From assembly GCF_000949135.2 (NCBI RefSeq), contig NZ_JTAN02000006.1:1-64000 (forward strand): a stretch of 64,000 bases of DNA, given 5' to 3'. Numbering within the stretch: position 1 is the first letter of the stretch; each line of letters opens with the position of its first letter. The notes beneath the pieces were generated by a model. The model saw nothing but the letters and a program-made list of their open reading frames with translations, made no database searches and was not told the origin of the DNA. The DNA is from Burkholderia sp. USMB20. GTDB taxonomy: Bacteria > Pseudomonadota > Gammaproteobacteria > Burkholderiales > Burkholderiaceae. Both the position numbers and the translations under genes were made by a program. Shown here piece by piece: positions 51,888-60,890 of the stretch.

Positions 51888-54086
51888 GTGAATCGCTTCG
51901 TGCCGTATCTTCGAGATCTGTGGCTTCGCTGCCGTACCGGCGCACGCGCGCTCGGCGCCGGCGCGTGGCATCGCCTGCGCCATTCGACGCGCCGCGGCGT
52001 CGCGCTGACGCTTGCCGCGATCCCCGTGCTCGGCCTGCTGGTCCTGCTCGCGTTCGTGCCGTTCACGCCGAGCATCGGCGACATCCGCAAGGCGCGCATC
52101 GACCGTCCGGCGCGCGTGCTGTCGGCCGACGGCCAGCTGATCGCCGAGTTCCGGCCCGTGAACCGCGAATGGGTGCCGCTCAAGCAGATCTCGCCGCACA
52201 TGGTCGACGCACTGATCGCGACCGAGGACCACCGCTTCTACGCGCATCACGGCATCGACTGGCGCCGCACGCTCGCGGCCGGGCTGCATACATTCTCGGG
52301 CAGCCGCCAGGGCGGCTCGACGATCACGCAGCAGCTCGCCCGCAATCTGTATCCGGACGAAGTCGGCCGCGCGCCGACGCTCACGCGCAAGGTGAAGGAG
52401 CTGATCACCGCGTTCAAGATCGAGGCGGTGTACAGCAAGGACGAGATTCTCGAAACTTACCTGAACACCGTGCCGTTCCTGTACAACGCGTACGGCGTCG
52501 AAATGGCCGCGCGCACCTATTTCGGCAAATCGGCGGACCAGCTCGACATCGTCGAAAGCGCGACGCTCGTCGGGATGCTGAAGGGCAACAGCTACTACAA
52601 CCCGGTGCTGAATCCGGAGCGCGCGGTCCAGCGCCGCAACATCGTGCTCGCGCGGATGGCCGCGATGGGCATGCTGTCGCCGCGGCAGCTCGCGCAACTG
52701 CAGCGCCGCCCGCTGCGCGTCGACTTCGAGCCGCAGACCGCGCAACCCGGCCCGGCCCCGCACTTCGCGGTGCAGCTGCGCAAGTGGCTGATCGCCTGGG
52801 CCGATCGCAACAACTACGACCTCTACGCGGACGGCCTCGTCGTGCGCACGACGCTCGATGCGCAGCTGCAGGACATCGCGACGCGAGCGCTGACGCAGCA
52901 AACCGACCGCCTGCAGGCGATCGCCGATGACGCGTGGCACAACTCGTCCGGCTGCGGGCTGCGCAACGACCTGTTCCGCGGCTTCATCCGGCAGACGCCC
53001 GACTATCGCGACGCGCGCGCCGCCGGGCTCGCCGACGCGGCCGCGCTGAAGCAGCTCGGCGCGAATCGCGCGTTCGTGCGCGCGTTGTGCGAGCGCAAGA
53101 CGCAGGTACAGGCCGGCTTCGTCGCGCTCGATCCGCGCAACGGCGCGATTCGCGCGTGGGTCGGCAGCCCCGACTTCGGCAGCGAGCCGTTCGATCACGT
53201 CGTGCAGGCGCGGCGCCAGCCGGGCTCGACATTCAAGCCGTTCGTCTATGGCGCCGCGTTCGCGGACGGCATGCGGCCGGACGATACGTTCGTCGATCGT
53301 CCGGTGGCGATCCCGATCGGCGCGCACGCGGTGTGGCGTCCGACCGATGCCGAACCGCCGACGGACGCGCCGATGACCCTGCGCGACGCGCTCGCCCTGT
53401 CGCGCAATCGCATCACCGCGCAGGTGATGCAGCGCGAAGGCGCGCCCAGGGTCGCACAGCTCGCACGTGCGATGGGCGTGCGCGAAAGCCCGCTCGACGC
53501 GGTGCCGTCGCTCGCGCTCGGTACGAGCCCCGTCACGCTGAAGGAAATGGTGTCCGCGTACGGGACGATCGCGAACCGCGGCGTGTACGTCGCGCCGCAG
53601 ATGATCACGCGCATCGAGGATCGCGACGGCAAGGTGCTCGCCGCATTCGGCAGCGCGCCGCCCGAACGCGCGATGCCGGTGGCCGCGGCACAGACGCTGG
53701 TCGACGTGATGCGTGGCGTCGTCGATTACGGGACCGGTGCCGACATCCGCTCGCGCTACGGGATTCGCATCGACGTCGCGGGCAAGACCGGCACGACGCA
53801 GGACAACACGGACGGCTGGTTCATCCTGATGCATCCGCAACTGGTGGCCGGCGCCTGGGTCGGCTTCGACGACGGCAACGTGACGCTGCGCAGCGACTAT
53901 TGGGGCGCGGGCGCGCACAGCGCGCTGCCGATCGTCGGCTCGTTCTACGATGCGGCGCTGCGTGCGCGTGCGATCGACCCGCATGTGCAGTTCTCGCCCG
54001 ACTTCCGGCCGCGCAGCGCGCCGGCGCCGGCACCGAGGCGGCGTCCGCATCCGGGCCTGTTCGACTGGCTGAAGATTTTCCGCTGA
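51888..54086 (+). CDS. Class A penicillin-binding protein (PBP1-type)
   Basis: The 732-residue product starts at GTG 51888. One membrane helix (GVALTLAAIPVLGLLVLLAF) is followed by the GT51 transglycosylase domain: ATEDHRFYAHHGIDWRRTLA, GGSTITQQLARNLYP, KIEAVYSKDEILETYLNTV. The transpeptidase has RQPGSTFKPFVYG (active Ser), LSRNR and AGKTGTTQDN. It makes and crosslinks peptidoglycan. The transpeptidase contains an insert around residues 330-400 with several Cys. It ends in a basic tail. Not clearly the housekeeping PBP1a; an accessory copy is likely. Confidence 0.93.
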   Translation: MNRFVPYLRDLWLRCRTGARALGAGAWHRLRHSTRRGVALTLAAIPVLGLLVLLAFVPFTPSIGDIRKARIDRPARVLSADGQLIAEFRPVNREWVPLKQISPHMVDALIATEDHRFYAHHGIDWRRTLAAGLHTFSGSRQGGSTITQQLARNLYPDEVGRAPTLTRKVKELITAFKIEAVYSKDEILETYLNTVPFLYNAYGVEMAARTYFGKSADQLDIVESATLVGMLKGNSYYNPVLNPERAVQRRNIVLARMAAMGMLSPRQLAQLQRRPLRVDFEPQTAQPGPAPHFAVQLRKWLIAWADRNNYDLYADGLVVRTTLDAQLQDIATRALTQQTDRLQAIADDAWHNSSGCGLRNDLFRGFIRQTPDYRDARAAGLADAAALKQLGANRAFVRALCERKTQVQAGFVALDPRNGAIRAWVGSPDFGSEPFDHVVQARRQPGSTFKPFVYGAAFADGMRPDDTFVDRPVAIPIGAHAVWRPTDAEPPTDAPMTLRDALALSRNRITAQVMQREGAPRVAQLARAMGVRESPLDAVPSLALGTSPVTLKEMVSAYGTIANRGVYVAPQMITRIEDRDGKVLAAFGSAPPERAMPVAAAQTLVDVMRGVVDYGTGADIRSRYGIRIDVAGKTGTTQDNTDGWFILMHPQLVAGAWVGFDDGNVTLRSDYWGAGAHSALPIVGSFYDAALRARAIDPHVQFSPDFRPRSAPAPAPRRRPHPGLFDWLKIFR

Positions 54087-54184
54087 GCGCGGCACGACTA
54101 AGACGCTTCGTCCACCCGGACGAAGCGATCCCGGCCCGCACCGCGCATCATCGACGCAACCCGTCCATCGATGCCGGAGGCCGC

Positions 54185-54631
54185 ATGACCCACAGCGCTG
54201 TCCAAATCGCGAACCTGCTGTACCGCTACGCGGAGCTGCTCGACGCCGGTGACCTGCCGGGGATGGCGGCGCTGTTCCGGCATGCGCGGATCAAGGTCGC
54301 GGAAGCGGCGCCGACGATCGGCGCCGATGAATTGCTCGCGCTGTTCGACGCGCGCGTGAAGCGCTACGCGTGCGGCACGCCGCGCACGAAGCATGTAATC
54401 ACGAATCCGCTCATCGAGATCGACGAAGCCGCGCATCGCGCGACAGCTCGCTCGTACTACACGGTGCTGCAGGCCGTCGACGGCCTCGCGCTGCAGCCGA
54501 TCGCGGCGGGCCGCTATCACGACGCGTTCGAGCGCGTCGACGGCGCATGGCGTTTCGCGTTCCGCGACTACACGCTGTTCGATTTCGCGGGCGACCTGCG
54601 TCGCCACCTGAACGATGCGCCGGCCGCTTGA
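54185..54631 (+). CDS. SnoaL/NTF2-like protein
   Basis: The 148-residue product starts at ATG 54185. The cone-shaped NTF2 fold is suggested by VQIANLLYRYAELLDAGDLP, MAALFRHARI, HVITNPLIEIDEAAHRATAR and GRYHDAFERVDGAWRFAFRD. Such proteins include polyketide cyclases, isomerases and dehydratases, but no catalytic residues can be assigned. It follows the penicillin-binding protein by about 100 bases on the same strand. Confidence 0.85.
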   Translation: MTHSAVQIANLLYRYAELLDAGDLPGMAALFRHARIKVAEAAPTIGADELLALFDARVKRYACGTPRTKHVITNPLIEIDEAAHRATARSYYTVLQAVDGLALQPIAAGRYHDAFERVDGAWRFAFRDYTLFDFAGDLRRHLNDAPAA

Positions 54632-54751
54632 CGCGCCGGCCGGCGAACGCGGCCGGCAATGCGCTCAGGCCGCCGCGAGCGTCGCGACCAGTGCGTCGAA
54701 CTGCGGCGCCCACGCCGCGCAACCTTCGTCGCGCCGGCGGACCGGCTGTCG

Positions 54752-56062
54752 TCAGTCCGCCGTGTCGCCGCTCTTCGGCAGCTTCGACCATGCGTTGCGT
54801 CCCGGCGCCGGCGACCATGCCGGACGCGTCTTGCGCGCGCTGTCGATCACGACCAGGTAGCGCCCGGCGATCGGCGTGACGTCGCGATCGCGGCGCAGCA
54901 CCCACAACGACTTGCCGTCCTCGACGCGCGCCTCGTAGTCGTCGTCGAGGATGCCGTGCTGGTCCAGGAACGCGTTCAGCGAAGCAGGAATCCGCACGCA
55001 GCCTTTCGAGTGCCGGATGCCGAGCAGCGGCTCGAGGCGATCGGGATCGGTCGCGTGCATCTGGAAGCGCATCGGCGACTTGCCGCCCTTGCCCCAGCCG
55101 CGCTCGCCGTCCACCCAGCCGAAGTCGTAGATGCGCATGTCGCGCTTGCCGTAGCCGCGAATACCGTTGTCGTTCGTCGTGCCTTCCGCGCGGAAATCCA
55201 TGTTGTCGGGCGAGTGATGGAACACGCCGAGCGGCGTCAGGAAGTGATCGTATTTGCCGGGCCAGCCGGTGCCGACCGGCGACGCGCCGATCATCAGCCA
55301 CGCATTGGTCGGCGTCGCGCGGAAGTAGATAAACAGCGCCTGCACGTTCGGCGCGCGGTCGACGATCGCGACGTATTCGCCGGCCAGGTCGCCGAGGTCA
55401 GCATCGGCGAGCGCCTGCTGAAGACGGACGCCATACGCGCGCTGCTCGCTCGCGGGCACGCTCAGGCGTCGCGTGACTTCCTGCGTGAAGCGCTTGCGCA
55501 TGTCGATCGCACGCGCGGTTGCGCTCTTCGCTTCGTCGGCCGACAGCGGCGGGTGCCGGCGCGGCGGCGTCGGTGCGGGTGCTTCGGCTTCGCTTGCCGG
55601 CGTGCCGGATGCTGCCGATGCAGGCGAGGCCTCCGATGCTGCCGATGCGGCGGAAGCCGGGGATGCCCCGCTGGCAGGCGACGCATGATGCGCGGCGGAT
55701 GCCGCGGATGACGGAGCGACTCCGGACGACACATGCGCCGGCGAAGCCGGATGCGCGGCCGAAGCCGCGGATGACGACGCGACTCCCGACGACCCATGCG
55801 CCGGCGAAGCCGAACGCGCGGCCGAAGCCGCGGACGACGGCGCGACTCCCGACGACCCATGCGCCGACGAAGCCGAATGCGCGGCCGAAGCCGTTGATGA
55901 GGACGACGTAGCAGTGGCCGACGGCACGTCGGACGCGGCAAAGGCGGGCCGCGCGACAAGCACGGAGATCGGGAGAACGGCCGCGAGCCACACATACGTG
56001 GCGACCGCGAGAGTATGGCAACGCGGCTTGGACAACCGCCGCGTCAGGTCGGAGAGCATCAT
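54752..56062 (-). CDS. L,D-transpeptidase with repeat linker
   Basis: About 436 residues from ATG 56062 (or 56059). The N-terminus has a basic stretch and hydrophobic helix TLAVATYVWLAAVLPISVLV, ending FA|ASD, so it is exported or anchored. Residues about 40-160 are an Ala/Ser/Pro/His-rich linker with 63-bp repeats. The YkuD domain follows: VGTGWPGKYDHFLTPLGVFH, then IRHSKGCVRIPASLNAFLD with the catalytic Cys. The usual S-H-G-C is H-S-K-G-C here. It probably forms 3-3 crosslinks or ties outer-membrane proteins to peptidoglycan. A start at 56197 is possible but adds a basic tail. Confidence 0.85.
   Translation of the reverse strand: MMLSDLTRRLSKPRCHTLAVATYVWLAAVLPISVLVARPAFAASDVPSATATSSSSTASAAHSASSAHGSSGVAPSSAASAARSASPAHGSSGVASSSAASAAHPASPAHVSSGVAPSSAASAAHHASPASGASPASAASAASEASPASAASGTPASEAEAPAPTPPRRHPPLSADEAKSATARAIDMRKRFTQEVTRRLSVPASEQRAYGVRLQQALADADLGDLAGEYVAIVDRAPNVQALFIYFRATPTNAWLMIGASPVGTGWPGKYDHFLTPLGVFHHSPDNMDFRAEGTTNDNGIRGYGKRDMRIYDFGWVDGERGWGKGGKSPMRFQMHATDPDRLEPLLGIRHSKGCVRIPASLNAFLDQHGILDDDYEARVEDGKSLWVLRRDRDVTPIAGRYLVVIDSARKTRPAWSPAPGRNAWSKLPKSGDTAD
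55680..55885 (-). repeat. 63-bp tandem repeat in the L,D-transpeptidase linker
   Basis: The string catgcgccg recurs at 55732, 55795 and 55858, an exact 63-bp (21-codon) period, about three copies, coding for AHGSSGVAPSSAASAARSASP-like units. Copies differ by a few substitutions. Confidence 0.85.
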
Positions 56063-56447
56063 GCGATCGAAGCCATCGGCCGAACCGGCCGCCGCACGTT
56101 GCGAACGGCGCATCTCCCGCGCGAGCCATCGACACGCCGGCCGCACGCATGTGCCCGGCGCCGACGCCTCTTCGCGGTGGAGTCGTTCGCAGTACAACGC
56201 GTTCGGTCCAATGGCGGCTAATGAGTCGTCAGATCTTTCATTCTACCCGCGCGGACACGAATCGGCAGGGCCGCCTCCCCGGTTTCGCCGCGGTTTTGCG
56301 TTTCGTCACGCTTTGTTTCAACTCATTGCTGCTTGATGCGCCGCTGCATGGCAGGTTGCTTCGCCGGACGTGTCCGGCAATACAAAACCGAAACGCCCGG
56401 AAATTCACTCGCATGCTGCATACGACACGCGAGCGCGCAACCCCCGT
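56063..56447. other. 385-bp intergenic region
   Basis: It lies between two leftward genes. It should contain the promoter of the L,D-transpeptidase and the 3' end of the MFS transcript. I see no clear gene or site. Confidence 0.45.
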
Positions 56448-57866
56448 CTACTTCGAAATGGTTTCGAGCGCGATGCCCTTGGTGCGCGGCCCCATGAACC
56501 CGATCGCGGCCATCACGATCACCATCGCGCCGGCGATGAACGCGAACACGCCGAACGTGCCGAAACCCTTCAGCACGGCCGCGATCACGAACGACGAGAA
56601 GATCGCCGAGAAGCGGCTCCACGAGTAGACGAAGCCCACCGCGCGCGCGCGGATCGACGTCGGGAACAGCTCGGCCTGATACGCGTGGAAGCTGTACGAC
56701 ATGATGTTGCTCGCGAGCGTGAGGCCGATGCCGAGCACGATCAGGAACGCGCCCACCGTCGTCTGGCTGAACAACAGCCCGCAGACGACGATCGCCGCCG
56801 CCATCGCGACGATCACCGACTTGCGCTCGAAGCGGTCGGCGATCACGAGGCCGATCAGCGGGCCGAGCGGCGCCGCGAGCGCGATCACGCTCGAATACAT
56901 GAGACTCGACGTGATCGTGATGCCCTGCTTGATCAGCAGCGTCGGCACCCAGTTCGCGAAGCCGTAGAAGCCGACCGTCTGGAACACGTTGAAGATCGTC
57001 ATCATGATCGTGCGGCTGCGATACGGCGGCACCCACATGTCGCGGAAGCTGCCGCGCGGCGGCACCGGCTCGGCCGGCGCGGGCGGCGGCAGCGGCCGGC
57101 CGTATTCGGCTTCGACCTTCGCCTCGAGCGCGCGCATGATGCGATCGGCTTCGTCGACGCGGCCCTGCTGCGCAAGCCAGCGCGGGCTCTCCGGCAGCGC
57201 GCGGCGAATCCACCACACGAACAGCGCGCCGTGCGCGCCGATCAGCACGACCCAGCGCCAGCCGTCGAGGCCGAACGGTGCATGGGGCACGAGCAGATAC
57301 GCGAGGAATGCGACCACCGGCACCGCGACGAACCCGACCGCCTGCTCGCACGCGAACGCGCGGCCGCGGATCTGCTTCGGCACGAGTTCGGAGATGTACG
57401 TGCCGATCGTCACCATCTCGACGCCGAGGCCGAGACCGACGACGAAGCGCCAGAAGTTCAGCCCGCCTGCCGTGTCCTGGAACGCCATCACGACGTTGGC
57501 GGCCGTGTACCACAGCAGCGACCACGTGAAGATCGCGCGGCGGCCGAAGCGGTCCGCGAGGAAGCCGCATGCGATCGTGCCGATGAAGAGGCCGGAGAAC
57601 AGCGCGGCGATGAAGCTCGCGACGCCCGTGGTGCCGAACAGGCCGTGCGTCGTCGCGGACAGGATCCCGCTTTTCACGAGGCCCGGCGCGACGTAGCCGC
57701 TGTACAGCAGATCGTAGAGTTCGAAGAAGAAGCCAAGGCTCAGCAGCACGACGAGCTTCCAGACGCTGCGGGTCGGCGGCAGGCGGTCGAGGCGGGCTGA
57801 AATCGAGCCGGCGTCGATGGAAGAGGACGAGGTGGCTGCCTGGGGAAAGCTGTCCGTTGAGACCAT
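56448..57866 (-). CDS. MFS transporter, sugar-porter/metabolite:H+ type
   Basis: The 472-residue product starts at ATG 57866. It has 12 membrane helices: LVVLLSLGFFFELYDLLYSG (helix 1), GFLADRFGRRAIFTWSLLWY (loop 2-3 motif), GLGLGVEMVTIGTYISELVP, RRALPESPRWLAQQGRVDE (PESPRWL motif of the sugar-porter group). A Pro-rich loop lies between helices 6 and 7. It resembles niacin/benzoate-type and sialate-type carriers; the substrate is not clear. It is divergent from the mechanosensitive channel gene. Confidence 0.88.
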   Translation of the reverse strand: MVSTDSFPQAATSSSSIDAGSISARLDRLPPTRSVWKLVVLLSLGFFFELYDLLYSGYVAPGLVKSGILSATTHGLFGTTGVASFIAALFSGLFIGTIACGFLADRFGRRAIFTWSLLWYTAANVVMAFQDTAGGLNFWRFVVGLGLGVEMVTIGTYISELVPKQIRGRAFACEQAVGFVAVPVVAFLAYLLVPHAPFGLDGWRWVVLIGAHGALFVWWIRRALPESPRWLAQQGRVDEADRIMRALEAKVEAEYGRPLPPPAPAEPVPPRGSFRDMWVPPYRSRTIMMTIFNVFQTVGFYGFANWVPTLLIKQGITITSSLMYSSVIALAAPLGPLIGLVIADRFERKSVIVAMAAAIVVCGLLFSQTTVGAFLIVLGIGLTLASNIMSYSFHAYQAELFPTSIRARAVGFVYSWSRFSAIFSSFVIAAVLKGFGTFGVFAFIAGAMVIVMAAIGFMGPRTKGIALETISK

Positions 57867-58288
57867 CTGGGTCGTGTCTCCTGATCGTGTCGTGTGTTGT
57901 TGTCCGGCGGCCGATCGGCCCGGCCGCCGTCGGGCGATTCGTCGCATTGTACCGGCACGCCGCGCGCGCCGCGTCGCGTGGCGAACCGGTTCGGACACCC
58001 CACTTTCGCGCCGGACCATGTGTAACTTGCGTAACTGTCTGTCGAATCCGTAAGGTTCGAAGGCATCGCGATCGTCTGCCACTCGCGCGCATCCGAAACC
58101 GGCACGGGCCCGTCTGCAAGGGGCTGCCGGGCCGTCGCGCGCCCGCGCCGGCACCGCGAGACACGACAGGCAACGTGCGCAATCGGCAGCGCCGCCGCCG
58201 CCACGCCCCGGTAACATGCTACCGGGCCAACTCCCGGCTTCCGGGCGCCTTTCGGCACCCGACATTGTCGGCAAAACGTAAGCATTCC
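57867..58288. other. 422-bp divergent intergenic region
   Basis: It holds promoters for the MFS gene and the mechanosensitive channel gene. No operator or RNA was recognised. Confidence 0.4.
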
Positions 58289-60748
58289 ATGTTCATACAA
58301 CGACTCTCCACGTACGCACGCCGGATCGCGCTGTTCGCACTGCTGCAGTTCGCGGCGATCGCGACCGCGTCGGCGTTTCCGACGGCTGCGTCCGCACCGG
58401 GCGCGAGCGGCGTCGGCGTCCCCGTGCCGACCATTTCGCTGAACGACGCGGTTGCGCGGCTCAAGCAGATGCAGGTGCAACAGGACCGCATCAAGCAGCA
58501 GACATCGAACGCGACCAACAGCAAGGAGCTCGACGAGCTCGGCGACGCGACCCAGGAACTGAGCGCCGACGTCGACAAGCTGCAGAGCCAGCTCGCGCCG
58601 CAGCGCACGCAAGTCCAGGCGCAGCTTGACGTGCTCGGCCCGCCGCCGGCCCCGGGCGCATCGCCCGAAACGCCTGCCGTCGAACAGCAGCGGGAGACGC
58701 TGAACGCGCGCAAGGCGCAGATCGACGCGGCGCTGAAACAGGCCGCCGACCAGAAGACCAACCTCGCGAACCTGAACGACCAGTTTGCGAAACTGCACCG
58801 CAGCCTGCTGAAGAACCAGCTCGCGTTCCGTTCGGGCAGCATCTTCGGTGCGCAGTTCTGGCTGCCGCTGTTCCACCTGTCGCCGGACGACGTCCAGCGG
58901 CTCGAGGACTTCAACGACGAACTGCGCGACATGCTGCGCTCGTCCTGGACACCCGGCCAGCGCGCCATCACCACGCTGCTGCTGATCGCCGCGCTCGCTG
59001 CGTGGCTCGGCGGCCGCCGCGTCGTCGAACGCGGGCTCGCGTGGTTCTGCCTGAACCGCCTGCCGCCCACCCGGCTGCGCCGCAGCGCGCTGGCGCTGGC
59101 GACGGCGTTCTCGACACTGCTCGCGACCGCGGTCGCCGTACAGATCCTCTATCTCGCGCTCGCCCGCCACTCCGAGCTCACGTCTTCGATGACCGATCTG
59201 TGGGACCAGTTCGCGAAGCTCGCCGTGACCTGCGCGCTGATCGCCGGCCTCGGCCGCGCGCTGCTCTGCACGAAGCATCCGTCATGGCGGCTGCCGGCGC
59301 TCGCCGATCCCGTCGCGCTCGCGATGAAGCCGTTCCCCGGCGTGCTGGCCGCGCTGCTGCTGATGTCCGGCACGCTCGAGTCGATCAACCGGATCGTCGA
59401 TACCAGCCTGTCCGTCACGCTGTTCGGCCGCGGCATCGTCTCGCTCGTCGTCGCGCTGACCGTCGGCGCGTCGATCCTGCGCGCGAATCGCGTCCGCACC
59501 GCGCTGGCGGCATCCGGCGAGGCGCCCGAGGAACGCTCGACGCTCGCCGGGCTGATTCACGCCGGCGTCACGCTGGCGATCGTCGTGTCGCTGGTCGCGC
59601 TGCTGATCGGCTACATCACGGTCGCGCGCTTCATCACGTACGAGCTCGTCTGGTTCGAGATCGTGGTGTGCAGCGTCTACATTCTGACGCAGCTGACGCG
59701 CGACGCCAGCGAAAGCCTGTTCTCCGCGAACCTGTCGACCGGCAAGCAGATCAAGCACCTGTTCGCGCTCGACGACCGGCATCTCGACCAGGCCCACACC
59801 GTCGTGTCCGGCCTCGGCACGAGCCTGCTGATGCTGATCGCGGCGATCGCGCTGCTGACGGGCGGCTTCGGCACGACGCCGAGCGACTTGCTCGACAGCG
59901 CGGTCGCGATGATCGGCGGCCAGCGGCTGCAGAGCCTGAACATCATGCCCGACCGGATCCTCAACGCGGTGATCGGGTTCGCGATCGGCTTCTACCTGCT
60001 GCGCTCGGTGCGCCGCTGGCTTGACGGCGAGTTCATGCCGGCACTCGGCATGGACGCGGGGATGCGCGTGTCGCTGATCACGCTGTTCACCAACGTCGGC
60101 TACGTGCTGCTCGTGCTGATGACGCTGGGGCTGCTCGGCGTCAGGTGGAGCAACCTCGCGTGGATCGTCAGCGCGCTGTCGGTCGGTATCGGTTTCGGCC
60201 TGCAGGAGATCGTGAAGAACTTCGTGTCGGGGCTGATCCTGCTGACCGAGCGGCCGGTGAAGGTGGGCGACATGGTCAGCATCGCGGGCGTCGAAGGCGA
60301 CATCCGCCGCATCAACGTGCGCGCGACCGAGATCCAGCTCAGCGACCGCTCGACCGTCATCGTGCCGAACTCGCAGCTGATCTCGCAGAACGTGCGCAAC
60401 GTGACGATGGGCAACAGCACGCAGGGCGTCGCGACGCTGATGCTCACGTTCCCGCTGAACACCGACCCCGAGCAGGTGCGCGACCTGCTGCTCGACGCGT
60501 ATCGCGAGCACCCGGCGATTCTCGACAAGCCGGCGCCGTCGGTCACGTTCAGCCAGCTCGCGCCGGACGGGATCACGCTGAGCGTCACGGGCTACGTGGC
60601 GAGCCCGCGGATCGCCAGCTCGACGAAGAGCGACCTGCTGTTCGAGATCCTCAAGCAGTTGCGGGCGGCGCAGATCACGCTGTCGACGCCGCAGATGCTG
60701 GTCGTGCAGAACATGCCGGCAAGCGACGCTTCCGCCCCGCACGAGTAA
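58289..60748 (+). CDS. Mechanosensitive ion channel with DUF3772 domain
   Basis: The 819-residue product starts at ATG 58289. The signal peptide is ALFALLQFAAIATASA. The periplasmic part, residues about 45-200, is rich in Gln and predicted coiled coil (LKQMQVQQDRIKQQ, ADVDKLQSQLAPQRTQVQAQ), the DUF3772 region. About nine membrane helices follow. The C-terminal MscS core has NLAWIVSALSVGIGFGLQEI, VKNFVSGLILLTERPVKVGD, STVIVPNSQLISQNVRN. It opens under membrane tension. YbiO/MscM-like rather than MscK. A terminator hairpin follows. Confidence 0.92.
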   Translation: MFIQRLSTYARRIALFALLQFAAIATASAFPTAASAPGASGVGVPVPTISLNDAVARLKQMQVQQDRIKQQTSNATNSKELDELGDATQELSADVDKLQSQLAPQRTQVQAQLDVLGPPPAPGASPETPAVEQQRETLNARKAQIDAALKQAADQKTNLANLNDQFAKLHRSLLKNQLAFRSGSIFGAQFWLPLFHLSPDDVQRLEDFNDELRDMLRSSWTPGQRAITTLLLIAALAAWLGGRRVVERGLAWFCLNRLPPTRLRRSALALATAFSTLLATAVAVQILYLALARHSELTSSMTDLWDQFAKLAVTCALIAGLGRALLCTKHPSWRLPALADPVALAMKPFPGVLAALLLMSGTLESINRIVDTSLSVTLFGRGIVSLVVALTVGASILRANRVRTALAASGEAPEERSTLAGLIHAGVTLAIVVSLVALLIGYITVARFITYELVWFEIVVCSVYILTQLTRDASESLFSANLSTGKQIKHLFALDDRHLDQAHTVVSGLGTSLLMLIAAIALLTGGFGTTPSDLLDSAVAMIGGQRLQSLNIMPDRILNAVIGFAIGFYLLRSVRRWLDGEFMPALGMDAGMRVSLITLFTNVGYVLLVLMTLGLLGVRWSNLAWIVSALSVGIGFGLQEIVKNFVSGLILLTERPVKVGDMVSIAGVEGDIRRINVRATEIQLSDRSTVIVPNSQLISQNVRNVTMGNSTQGVATLMLTFPLNTDPEQVRDLLLDAYREHPAILDKPAPSVTFSQLAPDGITLSVTGYVASPRIASSTKSDLLFEILKQLRAAQITLSTPQMLVVQNMPASDASAPHE

Positions 60749-60804
60749 GCGATCGAGCGGGCATGCGCCGATCGGGCATCGGCGCGCACGCATCGCCGCA
60801 AGCG

Positions 60805-60844
60805 ACAAGGGCCGGTTACCGCTTTCGCGGCAACCGGCCCTTGT
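60805..60844. terminator. Terminator between convergent genes
   Basis: A perfect 13-bp stem, ACAAGGGCCGGTT (60805-60817) with AACCGGCCCTTGT (60832-60844), loop of 14, lies 56 bases after the channel stop and 47 before the convergent dehydrogenase stop. It may serve both directions. Confidence 0.8.
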
Positions 60845-60890
60845 CATTCGATCGATTCGACCGTCGCGGCGCCCTCCCGGACGCGCTCCG

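Noticed and set aside
51375-54095. 906-codon leftward open frame opposite the penicillin-binding protein
   Set aside because: Composition is Arg/His/Ala-rich and matches the complement of a strongly coding gene; no domain recognised.
57740-59278. 512-codon leftward open frame opposite the channel gene
   Set aside because: Gln/Arg-rich shadow; the opposite frame has clear MscS motifs.
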